Position numbers and translations under genes: made by a program. The notes beneath the pieces were generated by a model. The model made no database searches. It saw only the letters and a program-made list of their open reading frames with translations, and was not told where the DNA came from. A stretch of DNA of 64,000 nucleotides from Microbacterium sp. zg-B96 (lineage in GTDB: Bacteria; Actinomycetota; Actinomycetes; Actinomycetales; Microbacteriaceae), in contig NZ_CP126738.1 of NCBI RefSeq assembly GCF_030246865.1, forward strand, positions 2,294,001 through 2,358,000. Direction: 5' to 3'. Below, piece by piece: positions 17,147 through 27,254 of this stretch (position 1 is the stretch's first letter; each line of letters opens with the position of its first letter).

Positions 17147-20100
17147 TGCCGCTGCCTCTCTTCAAACCGATGTCCTTGAGTGCAGCGCCGAGCTTCTGAT
17201 AATTCACGAGTACGCCGTCGTCAAGGTCGAGGGCGATCTGCTGGCCCGCGAGTGGGAAGAGCACGTCGTGCTCGTAATCGCGAAGCTCGACGAGAAGTTT
17301 GCGGATCCGGTCAGCTTCCTTCAGCGCGGCCGCAACCTCACGGGGCGACGCGCCACCCATGCCGGCAGCGACGCGACCCTGGTGCTCCAAGTTGGCCTCC
17401 AGCTTGCCGATGAACTCCCGCAGGTATCCAGTGAGCACCGTCGAAGCGGTCGAAGGGTTGTAGCGGTGCAGGTAGATCAGAGCGCTGAACGAGCCCTTCG
17501 GGCTCCGGAAGAGCCAGTAGATCGGTCGCTTCTTGTACCTCTTCACGTGGTCTTCGTAGAACGACTTCACGAAGTAGTCACGGATGTCCTTCACACCGAG
17601 CGACTCGGTGACAAATCGCAGGTTCTCCTCGAAGTGCTCTTCACCGAAGGCCACGCGAAGGAACTTGCGGAAACGGGCGACGATGTCGTCCTCGAACCAA
17701 TCACCATCGACGATCGGGATCACATTGTCCTGATCCGGCATGAACGCCGGTGACGGGACCCTCGCCAGGTAAGTCTGCAGCGTGCTCCCCTGGTCCGCGA
17801 GGATCAGCCCCGGTTCATCGAGGCTGTACCGCCCGAACATGCACCCGACAGCGTAGGACGTCAGATCGCGTACCGCATCACGGAGTGCCAATCGCTCGCG
17901 ATCGGCATGTGCCGCCAACGGAAACCGGAAGGCGGGGTCAGCGAACAAGGAGGTAGACGCACGGGTTGCCGTCGCCGAGTGTGAGAGCCCGTATGCGTCG
18001 GCGATAACATCGTCGTTACGCCCCTCAAGCTCGGCAACAATTTCAGTACGTCTGGTCGATTCCGCCCAAAGACTGCCCCAACCCTCCTCCACAGAGGCGT
18101 CCGTCCGCAGTGGCGACGAAGCGAATCCCCAGGAAAGTTCCTGTTCGTTCCAGTCTTCTCTTGAGAGTTCGATCAACTGATCAACGTGTGACAGATCGAT
18201 CGTCTCATAGCCGTGTGCCACTGGAAGGTTGCTTAGGTTGCCCAGGCGAAAGTCGAGCGTCGGGCTGAGGGCGCCGAGGAACGGCAGCGCAACGCGACTA
18301 TTCAAGAAGGCGAGGGCGAACTGAAGCACCTCGGGAGAACCGAACCCCGAAGGTCCGGTCGAGTCGAAACCTAGGCCCGGCCCGTAGTAGCGCAGGGAGA
18401 AGTTGCTGCCCGCGATCCGAGTCCAAGACACAGACTCTCGGAAGAAGTACTGGGTATTTTGTGGTCTGGCCCTCGGAGACGACTTTATCTCCGCCCCGTC
18501 ATTCGACCAGTCGACGACATACTCCTCGTTACCTGCCCACCGCCGAAACGGCCCACCCTTCTTGTACGGCAGCCAGGTTCGCGCGCCGCTCGGTCGGGAG
18601 AGGGCGATGGACGTGCGGTCTTGAGACACCTCCCACCAGCGACGAAGGAACCGCTCATTTTCGCCGGTGTTGATCCCCTCGCGTAGCTCGATCACTTCTC
18701 CGAGCCGGTGCCCTTGGGCGAACGCATCTACCTGCTTCTCGTCGAGTCTGTAGGCCAGCACCCCCCCGGGAACCGCGGAAAAGTCACGAAGCGAATGGAG
18801 GTGAACCTGCGGGGCACGCTCAGCTCGCAGGATCTGCCGTACCGCGTCAGCCATCGCAGCCTCACCGTAGACGTCGGTCAGGTCGATGAATGGGGCCAGC
18901 GCGTCCGGTGATCCAGCGCGGTTCCACACCCATGCGACCGTGGAGACGACCTCGCCACCGATGGTGTCAAACGCCCCGGCGCCGAGATGGATCAGTGAAC
19001 TCATCCGGCTACTTGCCACGTATCGCTCGCGCAACGCGCGGAAGCTGGGCAGGAACATCCACGACTGCATCGAGATCATGCCGATGGCGCCGAGCGGTGC
19101 CACAAGGTGCCAGCACCGCTCAATGAACATCGCGAACAAGTCCGACTTTGAGTCCCGATACTCCGAGGCCGAAAGCGCAGCTAGGTGTGCTCCCATCGTT
19201 CCCGCCCCCATATATGGGGGGTTCGCTACCGCGATCGAATAGGACTGTGACAGATACCGGGCCTGCTCCAGTATCGCGCGAGCCTTTCCGAGGATCTCTC
19301 CGTGGATAAGGTCCCCGTCGGCCTCGGCACTCTCGATCGCCGCGTTGAGCGGTTCAAGGAGCTGCTCTTTCGGTTGGATTAGCGAGCCGAAGGTGTCAGC
19401 GTGCATGAAGGCATTCCAGAATTCGTCTGCCTCGCCGCGGGCAAAGCTGCTTTCATTGGTGAGCGACCACAGGTAGTCCACTTCGTCGGGGTCGAAGTGG
19501 ACGTTCTCGAGGACGCAAACGTTCGGCTGCACCGGGTTCTTGAGGAAGAGCTTCCGCTTGGCGGCCGCCTTCATTGTGAGCGCGAATGCAGCGAGGGCGC
19601 CGGCGCGAGGGTCGATCTCAGTGCCGAAGAGATTGTGCTGCAGGATCAAGCTCGGGATCTCCGCCGGGTCGTAGCCCTTCTCCATATAGATGGCATAGAG
19701 CAGGTCGAAGGCGTAAGTGAGCATGTGCCCCGAACCGACGGCCGGGTCGATGATCTTCAGCTCCTCCGGCTTCGCGATCTTGAGGAAGTCCGTTTCCTCG
19801 TCGACGGGCGTGATGTAGTAGTCCATCTGCTCGGCCAGCCGTGAGGTTGGGTTGTTCAGAAGCCAGAGTCGTCCGAGCGAGTTTTCGACGAGGTATCGCA
19901 CGATCCAGTGCGGGGTGAAGAGTTGGGTAGCGGCGGGGATTTCGGCGGCGCCGGCCTTCTTGTTCTTCTTGAACCCGTCGAACACCTCCGCTTTCCGCTC
20001 CGAGATGTAGAACTGGTAAAGCCATCCGATCACCTCGACGTCTCGGCATACATCCTCGCTGAGGGTCTTCACCGCACGGTCGCGGACCGAATCAACGGCA

Positions 20101-20624
20101 AGCAGCGCCGCCGGAATGAGCAGCTCCGTGTAATCGCCCTCGCGCTCGAACATGAACGGCATCGCTTTGTGCCAGGAACGGCAGTACGCCTCGAGGAGCA
20201 TGCCGTAGGCCTCCCCGTCCGGGTCTTGGCTCGGGCGGGTTCGGTTGAAGAGCGCAGTGATCGTCCGCTGGGTCTTCTCCGGGACGACTGAGCTGTCAAA
20301 GGAGCCTGCCTTCGCCTCGGCAAGCACCTCTGGTTGACCAGTCGTGCGGCCCGCTTCGGGCGAGACAATGGCGGATGGGGTGTAACCGTTGGCATCCATG
20401 AAGCGCAGCGCGATGATCCGGTTGAACCAGGTGTACGCCACCCGGTCGACCACCTGGTCGCGACCATCCCTGGTAATCGCCGCCTCCAAATTGCGAACCG
20501 CCGCATGCGACTCGACGCGGGCGAGCGAGTTCTCCGCGAGGACGACAGTGACCCGCGCGCCCACCTCCTTGATCAGATCGGTGCGCGCCCTCGTGGCGAA
20601 GGACTTCAGCGGTGCAGTCTCCAT
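17139..20624 (-). CDS. pglX: PglX, BREX adenine-specific DNA methyltransferase
   Basis: 1161 residues, of the BREX-1 PglX type. Motif I (SAM binding) is DPAVGSGHM (293-301) and motif IV is NPPY (468-471), the signature of N6-adenine methylation. The C-terminal half carries a target-recognition region (about 640-820) and a helical BREX tail. It methylates a short non-palindromic host site and marks self DNA. The start ATG shares one base with the brxC stop (TGATG), so translation is coupled. No homopolymer tract suggesting phase variation was noticed. The gene is complete. Confidence 0.95.
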   Translation of the reverse strand: METAPLKSFATRARTDLIKEVGARVTVVLAENSLARVESHAAVRNLEAAITRDGRDQVVDRVAYTWFNRIIALRFMDANGYTPSAIVSPEAGRTTGQPEVLAEAKAGSFDSSVVPEKTQRTITALFNRTRPSQDPDGEAYGMLLEAYCRSWHKAMPFMFEREGDYTELLIPAALLAVDSVRDRAVKTLSEDVCRDVEVIGWLYQFYISERKAEVFDGFKKNKKAGAAEIPAATQLFTPHWIVRYLVENSLGRLWLLNNPTSRLAEQMDYYITPVDEETDFLKIAKPEELKIIDPAVGSGHMLTYAFDLLYAIYMEKGYDPAEIPSLILQHNLFGTEIDPRAGALAAFALTMKAAAKRKLFLKNPVQPNVCVLENVHFDPDEVDYLWSLTNESSFARGEADEFWNAFMHADTFGSLIQPKEQLLEPLNAAIESAEADGDLIHGEILGKARAILEQARYLSQSYSIAVANPPYMGAGTMGAHLAALSASEYRDSKSDLFAMFIERCWHLVAPLGAIGMISMQSWMFLPSFRALRERYVASSRMSSLIHLGAGAFDTIGGEVVSTVAWVWNRAGSPDALAPFIDLTDVYGEAAMADAVRQILRAERAPQVHLHSLRDFSAVPGGVLAYRLDEKQVDAFAQGHRLGEVIELREGINTGENERFLRRWWEVSQDRTSIALSRPSGARTWLPYKKGGPFRRWAGNEEYVVDWSNDGAEIKSSPRARPQNTQYFFRESVSWTRIAGSNFSLRYYGPGLGFDSTGPSGFGSPEVLQFALAFLNSRVALPFLGALSPTLDFRLGNLSNLPVAHGYETIDLSHVDQLIELSREDWNEQELSWGFASSPLRTDASVEEGWGSLWAESTRRTEIVAELEGRNDDVIADAYGLSHSATATRASTSLFADPAFRFPLAAHADRERLALRDAVRDLTSYAVGCMFGRYSLDEPGLILADQGSTLQTYLARVPSPAFMPDQDNVIPIVDGDWFEDDIVARFRKFLRVAFGEEHFEENLRFVTESLGVKDIRDYFVKSFYEDHVKRYKKRPIYWLFRSPKGSFSALIYLHRYNPSTASTVLTGYLREFIGKLEANLEHQGRVAAGMGGASPREVAAALKEADRIRKLLVELRDYEHDVLFPLAGQQIALDLDDGVLVNYQKLGAALKDIGLKRGSGSG

Positions 20625-23600
20625 CAGCGCGTGATCCGCTTCCCCTCGGCGATAGTGGACTGGAGCGCAGCGCGGAACGCTTCGACGTACTCATCGACAT
20701 CGGCGGCGGTCGTGAGTACGAACTTCCCGCCCACAACCTCGACCTGCGAGATGGGCACGGTGGGTTTCGGCTGGGGCGCAATGGGAGGCTTCGGCGAGAC
20801 CGGCCCCTCCCCTTCGTTCGCGAAGCCCGACTGCCCTCCGCCGCCGGGACCGGTCACCGGGCGCGCGGCGGCGAGGTCGGCGACGAGGGATGGGAACGTC
20901 GACGTCGCGAAGCTGGTGGCGGCGAGCTTGATCTTCGAGATGCTGGTCTCTTCCCACACCTGCTGGATCGCGCGGTCGACACGATCGAGCGCCCGGCCCT
21001 GCGCGGCTTCGTTCGCCTCGTTGTACTCGACTGTGCGCTGGAGCTGGATGCGGCGTTGCTCGATCGAATCAGCCGCCTTCCCCTGCTCGTCTTTGGCAAG
21101 TTCACCGACCTGCTGCCGCAGCGTGTCAGCCTCGTTCTGAAGATCCACGATCCGGTTGCCCCGGAACACAGCGAGATCGTCCAGCAGCACCTGCACCGGC
21201 TCGGCCGCCCCGTTGGGGAGATAGCCCAGGTTGTCGCCCGCATCTCGGAGGAACTTCCGGACTCCGTCGTAGATCGCCTTTCGATCGTCCTTCAGGAAAG
21301 CGCGGATCGGGTCGAGGACGGTCTCCTTCGCCTCTAGCAGTTCGTCGGCCTGTGCGAACTCAGTCAGGTACCACTCATCGGTCTTTCCAACGACGCTTGC
21401 CAGCAGGGTGATCGAGGGGTCGAGTTGCGCGATGAAGGGGTAGTCGTAGGCGGCGCGCGCCTCCCTGAGCCTGGCCAGCTGGTCCTTCAGCTTGTCGGCG
21501 CCGGCGTGCGCCACCTCCAGCGGGTCCTTCGGCGTGACCCCCTCGTCGAAGAAGTCGGTGACAAACTTGCGGAAGGCGGTGACCTTCTTCTCATCGTAGC
21601 TTTTCTGTACGCCGATCTTGAGGTGGACGAGCTGCTGGGTGTTCTTGAGCAGCGGCGGCACCTCGGTGCGCTTGAGCACGTTCCCGTTTTGCTCGATCGT
21701 GATGCGTGAGCCGCCGAAGAGGTAGGCGATCACGACCACGGACGAGGTTTGGTCCCAGCCGTAGGGCTTCCCAGTGAACTGATCGACGATCGTCTTGGCC
21801 GTGACCTGCTGGCCTATGTTGGCTCGCTGCTGGACACCGACCGAGTAGACCTCGCTCGCGGCATCCGTCAGCGCAGTGTCGACTGTGACGAGACCGTCGG
21901 CGGGCGCCTGAACGAACTTCTGGATGTCGGACTCGATGTAGACCTTGCCGCCCAGGAGCGACAGCTGCGGATAGGCCTTTGTCACCAGCACGCTTAGGCC
22001 GTCGAAGACGCGAGAGTCGGCGACCTCGCTGCTCGACTCCACGTCAACCGTGTAGACGATGAGAGATGCCTTGCCGATAGCGCGGCGCAGACGCTCCAGC
22101 AGCTCCTTCTTCCGCTCCAGGTTCTGCTGCGCCTTCGCACCGAGGAGGCGCTGCTGCACCGCCGTGAGCGACCCATTTTGCTTCTGCTTGACATACTTCT
22201 CGGTCTTTAGCAGGAGCCGCAGATCACCGAAGAGTCCCGCGTCCGCGTCGAGGACCACCCGCACCTCGTCGAGCCCTGTGCTGTGCGCGCGGATCGTCTG
22301 CAGAACGTGGGGGTAGCCAGGTGTGAAGAAGTGGACGGTCAGCGCGTGCTGAGGGCCATAGCTGACGTCGTCGATCCGGTAACCGAAGCTGTAGTCGAGG
22401 TAATCACCCTTGCCGGTCTTGTACCGGAACTTCGGGGTCTTGAGCACGTCTTGCGAGAGCATTTCGAAGAGCCGCTTGCCGACCTCGGAATTGTCCAGAT
22501 CGACGATCTTGATCTCGTTCTCGATCTCCTGCTCTTCGTTGGTCAGGTACTCGTAGGTGTCGCCGTTGCGCTGCACATAGGTCTGCGTCTCCAGCAGCGC
22601 GAGCGCCTCCTCGACGTTCTTCGAGAGCTCCTGGAGATTCCGGCCGAACCGGTCATATACAAGTACCGTCAGGTTCCGCGCGGTCGCACGGAAACCATCA
22701 ACGTACTTGACCAGGAACAGGGCCTTGAGCAAGCGGACAGCCAGCCTCGTGATATCGGAATCTTGATCCGGGAGATTCTTCTCGGCCACGTCAATCGACC
22801 GCTTCGTCGCTGCCTGGACGGTGTCGCGGATGCCGGCGAAGAGGTTGTCGAACGCCGCGATCTGGCCGACCTCAGTGCCGTCCAGCTCCTTCGCGACCTG
22901 TTGCACGACGCCGAGCATCGATCGTTCACCAACCGAGGCGTGCCGGCCGGTGAAGGCGTTGTGCTCCGATAGGCCGACCAGGGCGGCGCTGAAGAGTGGG
23001 AACTGGTAGTTCACGAAGGGATATGTCGAAACGAAGCGCGCCTCGTCCGGGTAGTTGGGATACGTGCGTCCACCGACGAAGTCGAAGAGAGTCTTGAAGT
23101 TGCCGGACTCCTTGGCGTAGATCGCTTTCAGGTCGGCCACGCCGGCCGCGTTCTTCGCCAGGAGGCGCTTGCGGATGACCTCCTCGACATCCGAGCTGGA
23201 GAGACTAACGCGCGTCTTGAACCGGGCCTGGATCTTCGAGAAGTCGTATGCCTGCTGTGCCGACTGATCGCCGACGATCCGATCGAGCGCCTCCTGGCTG
23301 GTCACGAAGACCCAGGCGCGACCCTTCGCCTTCGTGTTCAGGGTCTCGGCGACGGATTGAAGCTGCAGCTTCATCTTTCCGTCTTCGCCGATGAACTGGC
23401 CGACCTCGTCGACGAAGAAGTTGAGTCGTGTTCCGGCCGCCTGCTCGTCGAGCCAGCCGACGACCTCCTTCGCGAACTCGTCGATGTCGACGCGGTACGA
23501 GTCGCGGTACTTCTCGAGTATGTTCTCGGGGGCGCCTGACGCCGCCCCTGCGATCTCCGCGTAAGCTGCGGCGACGTTCGGCTCCTCTAGCACGTCGAGC

Positions 23601-24184
23601 TCGCGGCCCTCAGTCCACGGGATTCCGGCGATCCGCTGATAGGTCTCGATGAACCGGGCGAGGAGCCGGCGGGAGTCGAGATCCCGCTCGAAACGGGCGA
23701 CGTGCGGCTGCATGCCGTAGTAGCCGCGGCTGTTGTTGAAGACCTTGATGAAGACCTTCAGAATCGCGTCAGACTTGTCGCCTCCTTGCGCGTCGGCCAC
23801 TTGGTCGATGTTGAAGAGAAGGCTGCGGGCGGGGATGCCTTCTGACTTCTTTAGCGAGGCCTTCAGGAAGTTGTCGGTGGTCTTCGTCTGGAAACTCTCG
23901 GCGACCAGTGCGCGCGGGAAGTCCTGACCGTCCACGTCTCCGAGCAGGTGAGCAAGCATCTTGAGCAGGTGTGACTTGCCCGAGCCGAAGAAGCCAGAGA
24001 TCCAGACACCATTCGCGTTCGTGTAGTTCGTGTATTCCTCAAGGAGATTCGACAGCGCCGTCTCCGCCTCCTTGGTAAGGACGTATTCCTCGACTTCCGT
24101 ACCGAGGTGGGTTGTATCGTCGGCCTTGATCACGCCGTCGATCGGACGAGTGATGTCCTTCTCGAAGATGTCATGGAGCTTCAC
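20624..24184 (-). CDS. brxC: BrxC, large BREX P-loop ATPase
   Basis: 1186 residues. Walker A GFFGSGKSH sits at 64-72 after an N-terminal segment MKLHDIFEKDITRPIDGVIK that is typical of BrxC/PglY. A Walker B-like NFFVDEVGQF lies near 260. The long C-terminal region is helical, with strongly charged stretches around 1020-1100, then a proline- and glycine-rich linker and a small terminal domain. BrxC is essential for BREX activity and may link ATP turnover to the PglX/PglZ complex. It starts 2 nt after brxB and ends in a one-base overlap with pglX. Confidence 0.93.
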   Translation of the reverse strand: MKLHDIFEKDITRPIDGVIKADDTTHLGTEVEEYVLTKEAETALSNLLEEYTNYTNANGVWISGFFGSGKSHLLKMLAHLLGDVDGQDFPRALVAESFQTKTTDNFLKASLKKSEGIPARSLLFNIDQVADAQGGDKSDAILKVFIKVFNNSRGYYGMQPHVARFERDLDSRRLLARFIETYQRIAGIPWTEGRELDVLEEPNVAAAYAEIAGAASGAPENILEKYRDSYRVDIDEFAKEVVGWLDEQAAGTRLNFFVDEVGQFIGEDGKMKLQLQSVAETLNTKAKGRAWVFVTSQEALDRIVGDQSAQQAYDFSKIQARFKTRVSLSSSDVEEVIRKRLLAKNAAGVADLKAIYAKESGNFKTLFDFVGGRTYPNYPDEARFVSTYPFVNYQFPLFSAALVGLSEHNAFTGRHASVGERSMLGVVQQVAKELDGTEVGQIAAFDNLFAGIRDTVQAATKRSIDVAEKNLPDQDSDITRLAVRLLKALFLVKYVDGFRATARNLTVLVYDRFGRNLQELSKNVEEALALLETQTYVQRNGDTYEYLTNEEQEIENEIKIVDLDNSEVGKRLFEMLSQDVLKTPKFRYKTGKGDYLDYSFGYRIDDVSYGPQHALTVHFFTPGYPHVLQTIRAHSTGLDEVRVVLDADAGLFGDLRLLLKTEKYVKQKQNGSLTAVQQRLLGAKAQQNLERKKELLERLRRAIGKASLIVYTVDVESSSEVADSRVFDGLSVLVTKAYPQLSLLGGKVYIESDIQKFVQAPADGLVTVDTALTDAASEVYSVGVQQRANIGQQVTAKTIVDQFTGKPYGWDQTSSVVVIAYLFGGSRITIEQNGNVLKRTEVPPLLKNTQQLVHLKIGVQKSYDEKKVTAFRKFVTDFFDEGVTPKDPLEVAHAGADKLKDQLARLREARAAYDYPFIAQLDPSITLLASVVGKTDEWYLTEFAQADELLEAKETVLDPIRAFLKDDRKAIYDGVRKFLRDAGDNLGYLPNGAAEPVQVLLDDLAVFRGNRIVDLQNEADTLRQQVGELAKDEQGKAADSIEQRRIQLQRTVEYNEANEAAQGRALDRVDRAIQQVWEETSISKIKLAATSFATSTFPSLVADLAAARPVTGPGGGGQSGFANEGEGPVSPKPPIAPQPKPTVPISQVEVVGGKFVLTTAADVDEYVEAFRAALQSTIAEGKRITR

Positions 24185-24186
24185 CG

Positions 24187-24789
24187 TCAGGCCTCCCGAT
24201 CCCGGATGTCGAACGCCCGGTAGTAGTTGTCGTCTTTGAGTCGACCGAAGAGCACGAGCGATGAGCCGGATGTTCCCGATTGCTTGTAATCACCGGGAAA
24301 AAACATGAGCATCGGCTTGCTCGTCGCGACGGTCTGCAGGTTGTTCAGAACACTGTGCGAGCGGATGTAAGGGAATACCTCGCCGATGCCTGTGAGGAAG
24401 AGGATGTCGTAGGTGGCTGTGTCGAGTCGCGCTTTGATCGCCGGGATCAGCTTCGAACCAGGATCCAGCATGTTCTGCAGTGGCTTGAGGAGGGCATCCT
24501 TCCCCTGCTCGACTTCGAGCTTCAGGAGCCGGTCCCAGACGCCGCGTGCTTGGAGCATTTCGACCGTGAGGTCGTAGAGATTGATCTCCAGGACAGTGAC
24601 GCCGTGGTCGTTCTTCAACTTGTTCTTGAGACGCTTCTTCGCTGCCGCTACGGCCAGCGAGTCTTCGGGGTCGTATGGGTAGATGAAGAACGGCACTTCG
24701 TTGCCGAGTCCCTCCATCTCCAGGAATCGCCGAGTACCGAGCACGGAGAGGAGGTGCTGCTCCTGATCCAGGACCTGCTCGGTCGTCAT
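24187..24789 (-). CDS. brxB: BrxB (DUF1788 family)
   Basis: 200 residues, the normal length for BrxB. Conserved DUF1788 features include the N-terminal LGTRRFLEMEGLG, a stretch FFIYPYDPEDSLAV, and a C-terminal MLMFFPGDYKQS followed by LFGRLKDDNYYRAF. No enzyme motif is visible, and its biochemical role is unknown. The ATG overlaps the brxA stop by four bases (ATGA), and brxC follows after 2 nt. BrxB is required for defence in tested type 1 systems. Confidence 0.93.
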   Translation of the reverse strand: MTTEQVLDQEQHLLSVLGTRRFLEMEGLGNEVPFFIYPYDPEDSLAVAAAKKRLKNKLKNDHGVTVLEINLYDLTVEMLQARGVWDRLLKLEVEQGKDALLKPLQNMLDPGSKLIPAIKARLDTATYDILFLTGIGEVFPYIRSHSVLNNLQTVATSKPMLMFFPGDYKQSGTSGSSLVLFGRLKDDNYYRAFDIRDREA

Positions 24790-25397
24790 GCGGCCTCCCT
24801 TGTCGGGAAGAACCGGACGTCATTCGGTGTCCGCTTCGCAAGCTCATCGTGGACGCGCGTCGATAGGACGGTGGGGACGATCCTGAAGTCGTTATCGGTG
24901 AGACCCGCGTCGCGCATCAACAGGAAGACCGTGGAGCGCAGCTTCTGCAGTGTCTTCGGCGTAACCTCGCTGAGTTCTTCGTGCCAGAGTGCTTTTCCAC
25001 GAATGAATGAGTCGAAGTGCTCGGGCAGCACATCAGCAGCCAGTTGGAGGAAACGCTCTCGAAGCACCTCCTCTGCGAACTCGCCGATGAGTGAGTATCG
25101 GCGGCAGGTAGCAACCCACATGAGGTGTGCGCGCTCCTCTCCTGTAACGACCGCGAGCAAGGCGATCTCCGAGTCGGTGAGTTCTTGAAGCCTCTGAATC
25201 AGCTCCCCGCCCATACGAGTTGCGCTGCGGGCTGCGCGGCTCTGGAGCAGGTTGTCGGAGTTGATGGCCTCGCGCACCTCTCGCCAGTCATGAAGTCGAC
25301 CGTAGATTTCAGCGGCGAGAGAAGCATTCTGCAGGAACAGGCGGCCGGTCGTGAACGACAACTTGTATCGCTGGGAATGATCTCGCGTCGCACTCAT
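24786..25397 (-). CDS. brxA: BrxA (DUF1819 family), first gene of the BREX operon
   Basis: 203 residues from the ATG at 25397, chosen because a near-perfect TAAGGAGGTGG Shine-Dalgarno lies 5 nt upstream; a longer in-frame version starting at 25451 would put that site inside the gene. The protein is mostly helical, with RYKLSFTTGRLFLQNAS near the start and a DUF1819-type middle (HLMWVATCRRYSLIGEFAEE). BrxA is a small DNA-binding protein of the NusB-like fold in type 1 BREX. It heads seven genes on one strand with gaps or overlaps of only a few bases. Confidence 0.92.
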   Translation of the reverse strand: MSATRDHSQRYKLSFTTGRLFLQNASLAAEIYGRLHDWREVREAINSDNLLQSRAARSATRMGGELIQRLQELTDSEIALLAVVTGEERAHLMWVATCRRYSLIGEFAEEVLRERFLQLAADVLPEHFDSFIRGKALWHEELSEVTPKTLQKLRSTVFLLMRDAGLTDNDFRIVPTVLSTRVHDELAKRTPNDVRFFPTREAA

Positions 25398-25503
25398 GGC
25401 CACCTCCTTATGGAATTGAGAGTTCATCAGTTTCCGGGTGACCAACGACATTGTTTATCTCCCAACAGCGTCGGCTGCATGCCGGCTCCCATCCCCTACG
25501 CCG

Positions 25504-25534
25504 ATCGTAGCGGGCGCTTCGGTGGGTTCGACAA
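25504..25534 (-). promoter_or_regulatory. Candidate promoter of the BREX operon
   Basis: On the minus strand a TTGTCG (25534-25529) and a TACGAT (25509-25504) are 19 nt apart. This would give a leader of about 100 nt before brxA. The spacing is longer than the usual 17 nt, so this is a weak call. Confidence 0.35.
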
Positions 25535-26127
25535 GTAATTCGACACTGGAAGAGCTTGTGGGTGCGCGTGGTCATGGGAGGCGCCACCACGCCGAGGTGA
25601 TAGTGGATCGCATGGTCGGCGTGGACTCGCCGCTTCTTCGGGCGCGCCTGATTGACGTCGAGAAAGATCACATGCCAGTCGAGCGCCATGACTCTATTGG
25701 TTCTGTCCGACCTCCCAAGTCGAACGGTGCGGTGTGACCGTTGGCGAGCTAGAGCGCTCAGATGCACGCGACTTCGCAGTCGGATAGCAAAGAAGCTCAC
25801 ATCGCGGTCTTCGCGCCGTCCTTCAATCGCCTTCGCTCCGACAATCAGCCATCCGAGCGCTCGGTCCCTACGCAGTGCGCGTTCGCGAACGGCTGCTAAG
25901 CGGAGCGCGCCAGCGCGGAGTCTGCAAATAGTGAGCGGGTGAGAACGGAGTCGCGCCCGAGCGCTACGCTCTCGGAGTCGGAGCGAGGCGCCCATCATTT
26001 CCCAACGTCAGTTGACGACGTTTTCGATCATCTATTCAAATCCGCCATCCGCGGCATTGACGGCATTCGACGAGTGTCCGACACTAGGCCGATACTGACC
26101 CTCGAGCCGGTATGAGCGGAGGTCGAG
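25535..26127. other. No gene recognised between BREX and the integrase
   Basis: About 590 nt. Long open frames exist on both strands, but they lack a ribosome site, have poor codon patterns and match nothing I know. No regulator gene (such as a WYL or HTH protein often found near BREX) is seen here. It probably holds promoters and element debris. Confidence 0.4.
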
Positions 26128-27254
26128 ATGGGCAGCATCACCCCGTACGAAACGGTGAAGGGCCGCCGCTACCGGTGTGCGTTATCGCAAGCCGGATCGC
26201 ACCGAAGCGGAGAAGCGTGGCTTCACGACGATGCGCGAAGCTCTACCTCTCCATGGTCACGGTGTCGAAGTCGAAGGGTGAGTACATCGACCCGTCGTTG
26301 TCACGGGTTCCCGTCCGGATGTTCGCGGACAGCTGGTTGCGATCCAAGCAGCCGCCGATGTCGAAGCCCTCGTACTACATGACGCTCGAGCGGGCGTGGA
26401 AGAACCACGTTGCCCCAATCTGGGCCGACAGGGAGATCTCCTCGATCCGGCGCTCCGAAGTCCAAGACTGGGTGTCCGACCTCGCGTCCCAGAAATCGCG
26501 TACCGTCGTCCTTCGCTCACTGGGGATCCTCGCTGGCATCCTCGACGTCGCGATCGACGATCGGCGCCTCGCGAGTAATCCCGCCCGCCATGTGCGCAGC
26601 CTTCCTCGTCACGGGGCGGGCAAACGCCGCGTGTACCTTTCGCATGACCAGGTGGCGACGCTGGCGGCGTGCTCGGCGTATCCGACACTCGTGCTGACGC
26701 TGGCCTACACCGGCCTGCGGTGGGGCGAGGCGACAGGGCTGCGCGTGCGCAGCGTGAACCGGCTGCGTCGACGCTTCGTCATCGAGGAGAACGCGGTGAT
26801 GATCGCCTACGAGATCCACGTCGGCACGCCCAAAACACACGAGAAGCGCTCGGTCCCCTACCCCGAGCGCCTCGCTCCGATGATCGAGCAGGCGTGCGCC
26901 GGCAAGGGGCCGGAAGGGCTGCTGTTCGGCGACGGGGTCAGCCACATGCGTAATTCGGGAAGCAAGGGCTGGTTCGCGAACGCGGTCCGGCGTGCGCAGG
27001 CGTTCGATCCGTCGATCCCGCGACTCACTCCCCACGACCTCCGTCACACCGCCGCATCGCTCGCAATCAGCTCCGGCGCCAACGTGAAGGCCGTGCAGCG
27101 GATGCTCGGTCACGCGTCGGCGGCGATGACGCTGGACACCTACGCCGACCTCTTCGACGACGATCTGGATGCCGTCGCGACGCGACTGAACGACCAGATG
27201 CCGTTGGTGGCACTCCCGTCGGGTCCGCAGACCCGCTACGCCCGACCCCGGTGA
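26128..27254 (+). pseudogene. Tyrosine integrase with two N-terminal frameshifts
   Basis: The natural start is the ATG at 26128, after a GGAGG site, with the usual MGSITPYETVKGRRYR. Homologous sequence then continues in the next frame from 26177 (VRYRKPDRTEAEKRGFTTMR) and in the third from about 26243 (KLYLSMVTVSKSKGEYIDPS), so there are two single-base lesions in the arm-binding domain. From there one frame runs to 27254 with the core-binding domain and an intact catalytic domain: TGLRWGE (Arg), HDLRHTAAS (His, Arg), GHASAAM and the nucleophile in LDTYADL. A truncated protein could start at the ATG at 26251, without arm binding. Normal function is integration and excision at the neighbouring tRNA; it is likely lost. 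Confidence 0.8.

Noticed and set aside
25408..25998. Minus-strand frame upstream of brxA as a possible BREX regulator
   Set aside because: It runs through the brxA Shine-Dalgarno region, is Arg-rich as expected for a wrong frame, and shows no HTH or WYL motif.
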